Shown here piece by piece: positions 61,611 to 64,000 of a stretch of DNA of 64,000 nucleotides. This DNA is from Phycisphaerales bacterium. GTDB lineage: Bacteria; Planctomycetota; Phycisphaerae; Phycisphaerales; UBA1924. The translations under genes and the position numbers were made by a program. The notes below the pieces were generated by a model, which saw only the letters and a program-made list of their open reading frames with translations, made no database searches and had not been told where the DNA came from. The stretch lies in contig JADLBU010000006.1 in the NCBI GenBank assembly GCA_020847535.1, positions 1 through 64,000 of the forward strand. Reading direction: 5' to 3'. Every line of letters begins with the position of its first letter. The first letter of the stretch is position 1.

Positions 61611-63653
61611 TCAATACAGCAGAGTCAGCGCGATGTGGATCTGGCTGCTCCCCTTGGAAACCGGATCGTCGATCCTGGAGGTTCCATCCTCGGCGAACCC
61701 CGTGATCTCATCCATCGCCACGCCCCAGTCGATCCGGAAATTGAAGTTCCGGAGGATCTGAAGCTCAGCGCCGAGCCCGATGCCCACCAGCGTCTCATCG
61801 CTCTCGAACGTCTCCTCGATCCGCGAGTTGGTGGTCTGGCCCGCGTCGACGAACGCCTTGAAGATCAGGTCCCAGTCCGGACGCGAGTACGGCCCGTGCG
61901 GACGCCACATGAACTTGCTGTCCGCCTCGGTTGACTGCGAGAGTACCCGCGGCAGGTGGAAGCGGTACTCGGCGCTGGCGATCACGACATCATCGCCCGC
62001 GGCCACCGACTCGGGATATCCGCGAACCGTGTACAGGCCGCCGGCGGTCTGCTCGAAGTACGGGATCAGGCGATCCTCGTACGGAACCCACTGCCCGCGA
62101 ATGCCCAGCGCCAGTTCGTGCGCCAGCGTCATGTACTTCGGGTTGGTCGGGTTGAACAAGGGCTCGAGATAGAACTGAGTCGAGGCCTCGTACGTCACCA
62201 GGTTCCAGTCCAGGTCGGCACCCAGCCGGCCCAGCCCGTTGGAAACCTCCTCGGGATCCGGATCCGACACGCTCGACATCGACCACTCGTAGGCCACCTG
62301 CAGCAGCGAATTGCTCGCGTCGGTGTTGCGCTCCAGCCGGGCCCCGAAGTACGGGATGAAGAAGTTGTCGTTGGCGCCGGGGACAAACGTCCCGACCGTC
62401 GTGTTCTCGATCGCCACCGACTGCCACTTGGTGCCGGCAAACAGGTCAACAAACGTCTCGCTCCGCTGCCAGACGTTCCACACGGCCTCCATACCCCCGG
62501 ACCACGACTCGCCGCTGTACTGCTCGGTCCCCGAGGCGCCCAGCTCCGAAGCGTCGAACTTGCTCCACGAGCCGTAACCCCGCAGCGTCCACGTGTCGCT
62601 CACCGGCAGGTCGTACGAGCCGACCACGGCGTGCGATGTGTCAAACCCGGCGGTGATGTAGTCCAGCCTCAGGATGTCGTCGTGGTTGGTGATCTGGTTG
62701 TGAACAAACCCGAAGCGCTCACGCCACGTGTTGGTGCTGTCCGTGCCCGTGTTGGAGATCTGGAAATACGCCGTCCACGGACGGTTCTCGTTCACCAGGT
62801 AGTTGAAATACACCTGTTCGGGGTGGTCCGCATCTCCCGCCGATGCGATCGCCGCATCCACCCGCCGGCCCGGATGCCTGTTCAGGCGGAAGATGTACTC
62901 GTCGATGTCGTTCTTGAGCAGCAGCCCGCCGGGCTTGACCGGGGATCGCTCCCGGATCTTGGCGTGCAGCGGATGGTCGATCCGCTCTCCGGTCACACGC
63001 TCCCCGCCCGCGATCGTCCGCACCTTCGAGACCACCGGCAGGTACATCGAGATCCGCAGGGCCGTCCGCCCCTCGCGCAGGTCCTCATCGGCCCCGCTGA
63101 TGTCATCGGGATTGGGAATGCTGAACATCCCCATCACGCCCGCCTGCTGGATGAACCGGCGGCTCACCTCCGCCTGCACCTGCTTGATGCCCGACTTGTG
63201 AACCATCCCGCCGCCCTGATCCCGGAACTCGCGAAGCGTCATCGTCACGAGCTTCATATCCGCCCGCGGCACAACCCGCAGACCGCCCGATGTCACTTCC
63301 TCGCGCGTCGGGGTGACGTACGCCCCCTGCTCGTTCACGCCCCACGTCACCTTGAGCGTCTCAAAGAAGTCCGATCCGATCCCCGGGAGCTCGGCCCGCT
63401 CCGCTCCCGCGTACTCGAACACGAACTGCGAAACCTGGAACGCCGGCCCGTCATCCACGGGCGCGGCCTCGGCCGGCGGCGCCGGCTCCTTCATGCTTGG
63501 AGGCGTCGCGACATCAGGGCTTCCTGCCTCCTTGACCTCGCGCTCCACGCGATCCACAGGCTGTGCCCACGCCATCGATGACAGTCCGAGAACGACCGCC
63601 ATCCCGGCGGACGCCACCAGGACCCTCACGACCCTCCCGCTCGCTGAATTCAT
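61611..63653 (-). CDS. TpsB-type outer-membrane transporter (ShlB/FhaC/HecB family)
   Basis: ATG 63653 (MNSASGRVVRVLVASAGMAV) gives 680 residues with a signal peptide ending at AWAQ. POTRA-like domains follow (VSQFVFEYAGAERAELPG, VRTIAGGERVTGERIDHPL). The beta-barrel half contains NENRPWTAYFQISNTGTDST, ERFGFVHNQIT and YTVRGYPESVAAGDDVVIAS, and ends in IALTLLY. The final aromatic residue is the outer-membrane assembly signal. It is longer than typical FhaC. It exports the TpsA-like protein encoded 170 bases downstream. Confidence 0.87.
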   Translation of the reverse strand: MNSASGRVVRVLVASAGMAVVLGLSSMAWAQPVDRVEREVKEAGSPDVATPPSMKEPAPPAEAAPVDDGPAFQVSQFVFEYAGAERAELPGIGSDFFETLKVTWGVNEQGAYVTPTREEVTSGGLRVVPRADMKLVTMTLREFRDQGGGMVHKSGIKQVQAEVSRRFIQQAGVMGMFSIPNPDDISGADEDLREGRTALRISMYLPVVSKVRTIAGGERVTGERIDHPLHAKIRERSPVKPGGLLLKNDIDEYIFRLNRHPGRRVDAAIASAGDADHPEQVYFNYLVNENRPWTAYFQISNTGTDSTNTWRERFGFVHNQITNHDDILRLDYITAGFDTSHAVVGSYDLPVSDTWTLRGYGSWSKFDASELGASGTEQYSGESWSGGMEAVWNVWQRSETFVDLFAGTKWQSVAIENTTVGTFVPGANDNFFIPYFGARLERNTDASNSLLQVAYEWSMSSVSDPDPEEVSNGLGRLGADLDWNLVTYEASTQFYLEPLFNPTNPKYMTLAHELALGIRGQWVPYEDRLIPYFEQTAGGLYTVRGYPESVAAGDDVVIASAEYRFHLPRVLSQSTEADSKFMWRPHGPYSRPDWDLIFKAFVDAGQTTNSRIEETFESDETLVGIGLGAELQILRNFNFRIDWGVAMDEITGFAEDGTSRIDDPVSKGSSQIHIALTLLY

Positions 63654-63926
63654 TCCAGACACCCCTTTGGCAGAGAACACCGCCAGTACCACGCTCAGCA
63701 AGAACCCTTCGCATAGCCGCAATCGGCTCAGTCACCAGCCCCGCCAAGTTCCCAATATCTCACCCGCTCGCGACTTTCGCGCGATCGCCCCGCCCATTCC
63801 TACAAACACATGACGTTCAAAATATGAACGAAACTCCTCACCAAACGCTGAGACGCCCTGCGACACTAACACAGCCTCCGTTGAGTCGTCAAGTCGCTGG
63901 CGGGGTTCCGGCGGGAGCGCACGGGG
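63654..63926. other. Upstream region of the tpsB-like gene
   Basis: There is no gene. A minus-strand TTGACG (63887-63892) is followed 17 bases on by a poor -10 (TTAGTG). ACAAACAC near 63803-63810 resembles half of the hcp palindrome and may be chance. Confidence 0.3.
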
Positions 63927-64000
63927 TCATGGACCGATCATGGCAAGCCTGCGAATAGCTTCGTGAAGCCGCTCGTTCCCGCCAGCCACTCCGCCCTCCA
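63927..64000 (-). CDS. Possible C-terminal end of another gene (partial)
   Basis: A minus-strand frame open from the window edge ends at TGA 63929-63927. It encodes a charged helical end (GGNERLHEAIRRLAMIGP). With so few residues it may be noncoding. Confidence 0.25.
   Translation of the reverse strand, partial: EGGVAGGNERLHEAIRRLAMIGP

Noticed and set aside
59179..61761. 860-codon plus-strand frame opposite the tpsA-like gene
   Set aside because: It is an Arg/His-rich antisense frame of a repeat-rich GC-rich gene; the minus-strand TPS domain and signal peptide are decisive.

Overview
This is a GC-rich window that reads as a planctomycete chromosome, most likely class Phycisphaerae. The signs are PEP-CTERM-like sorting tails of the VPAPGA type, HAF-repeat and dockerin-like secreted proteins, a Zn-ribbon membrane protein of a kind common in this group, and very large secreted or envelope proteins. 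The assignment is inferred from gene content; there is no rRNA or other phylogenetic marker here. I saw no tRNA, rRNA or CRISPR array.

Left part (1-30.2 kb) is mostly envelope and housekeeping. It starts with the tail of an IS630-type transposase, convergent with a HAF-repeat secreted protein, followed by a PEP-CTERM-like remnant and a strong bidirectional terminator. A Tol/Ton-like operon follows on the minus strand: a 1061-residue TPR protein, ExbB/TolQ, ExbD/TolR, and a giant protein joining PD40 propeller repeats to a terpenoid-cyclase-like alpha-toroid. Next is a BlaI/BlaR1-type pair with a promoter whose spacer holds a BlaI-like operator, and a 90-bp palindromic MITE-like element between the two genes. 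Then come thiL, two small coupled unknown genes, a PEP-CTERM protein, an anchored esterase, sodA, a structured noncoding region with a possible small RNA, a sigma-70 factor, an FAD/Fe-S dehydrogenase of the YdiJ/GlcD-GlcF type, a CDGSH protein, a MoxR ATPase, a coupled membrane-protein/zincin pair, and the SppA protease.

Middle part (30.2-50.4 kb) is a type VI secretion system entirely on the minus strand. Sheath, tube, baseplate and tip genes are present (tssA, tssB, tssC, hcp, tagJ, tssE, tssF, tssG, clpV, vgrG, PAAR). The membrane-complex genes (tssJ, tssL, tssM) and tssK are absent. Between clpV and PAAR sits a cargo-like block: an unrecognised 418-aa protein, VgrG, a beta-domain protein, a LysM/peptidoglycan-binding-like protein, a protein with a caspase-like His/Cys arrangement and a C-terminal membrane helix, and four short genes of which three junctions overlap by four bases. 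That block is the best candidate for an undescribed system: a putative tail-anchored caspase-fold T6SS effector with a coupled accessory cassette.

Right part (50.4-64 kb) is a two-partner secretion pair: a 3679-residue haemagglutinin-like TpsA exoprotein with long tandem repeats, and its 680-residue TpsB outer-membrane transporter. The window ends in a noncoding stretch and possibly the tail of another minus-strand gene.
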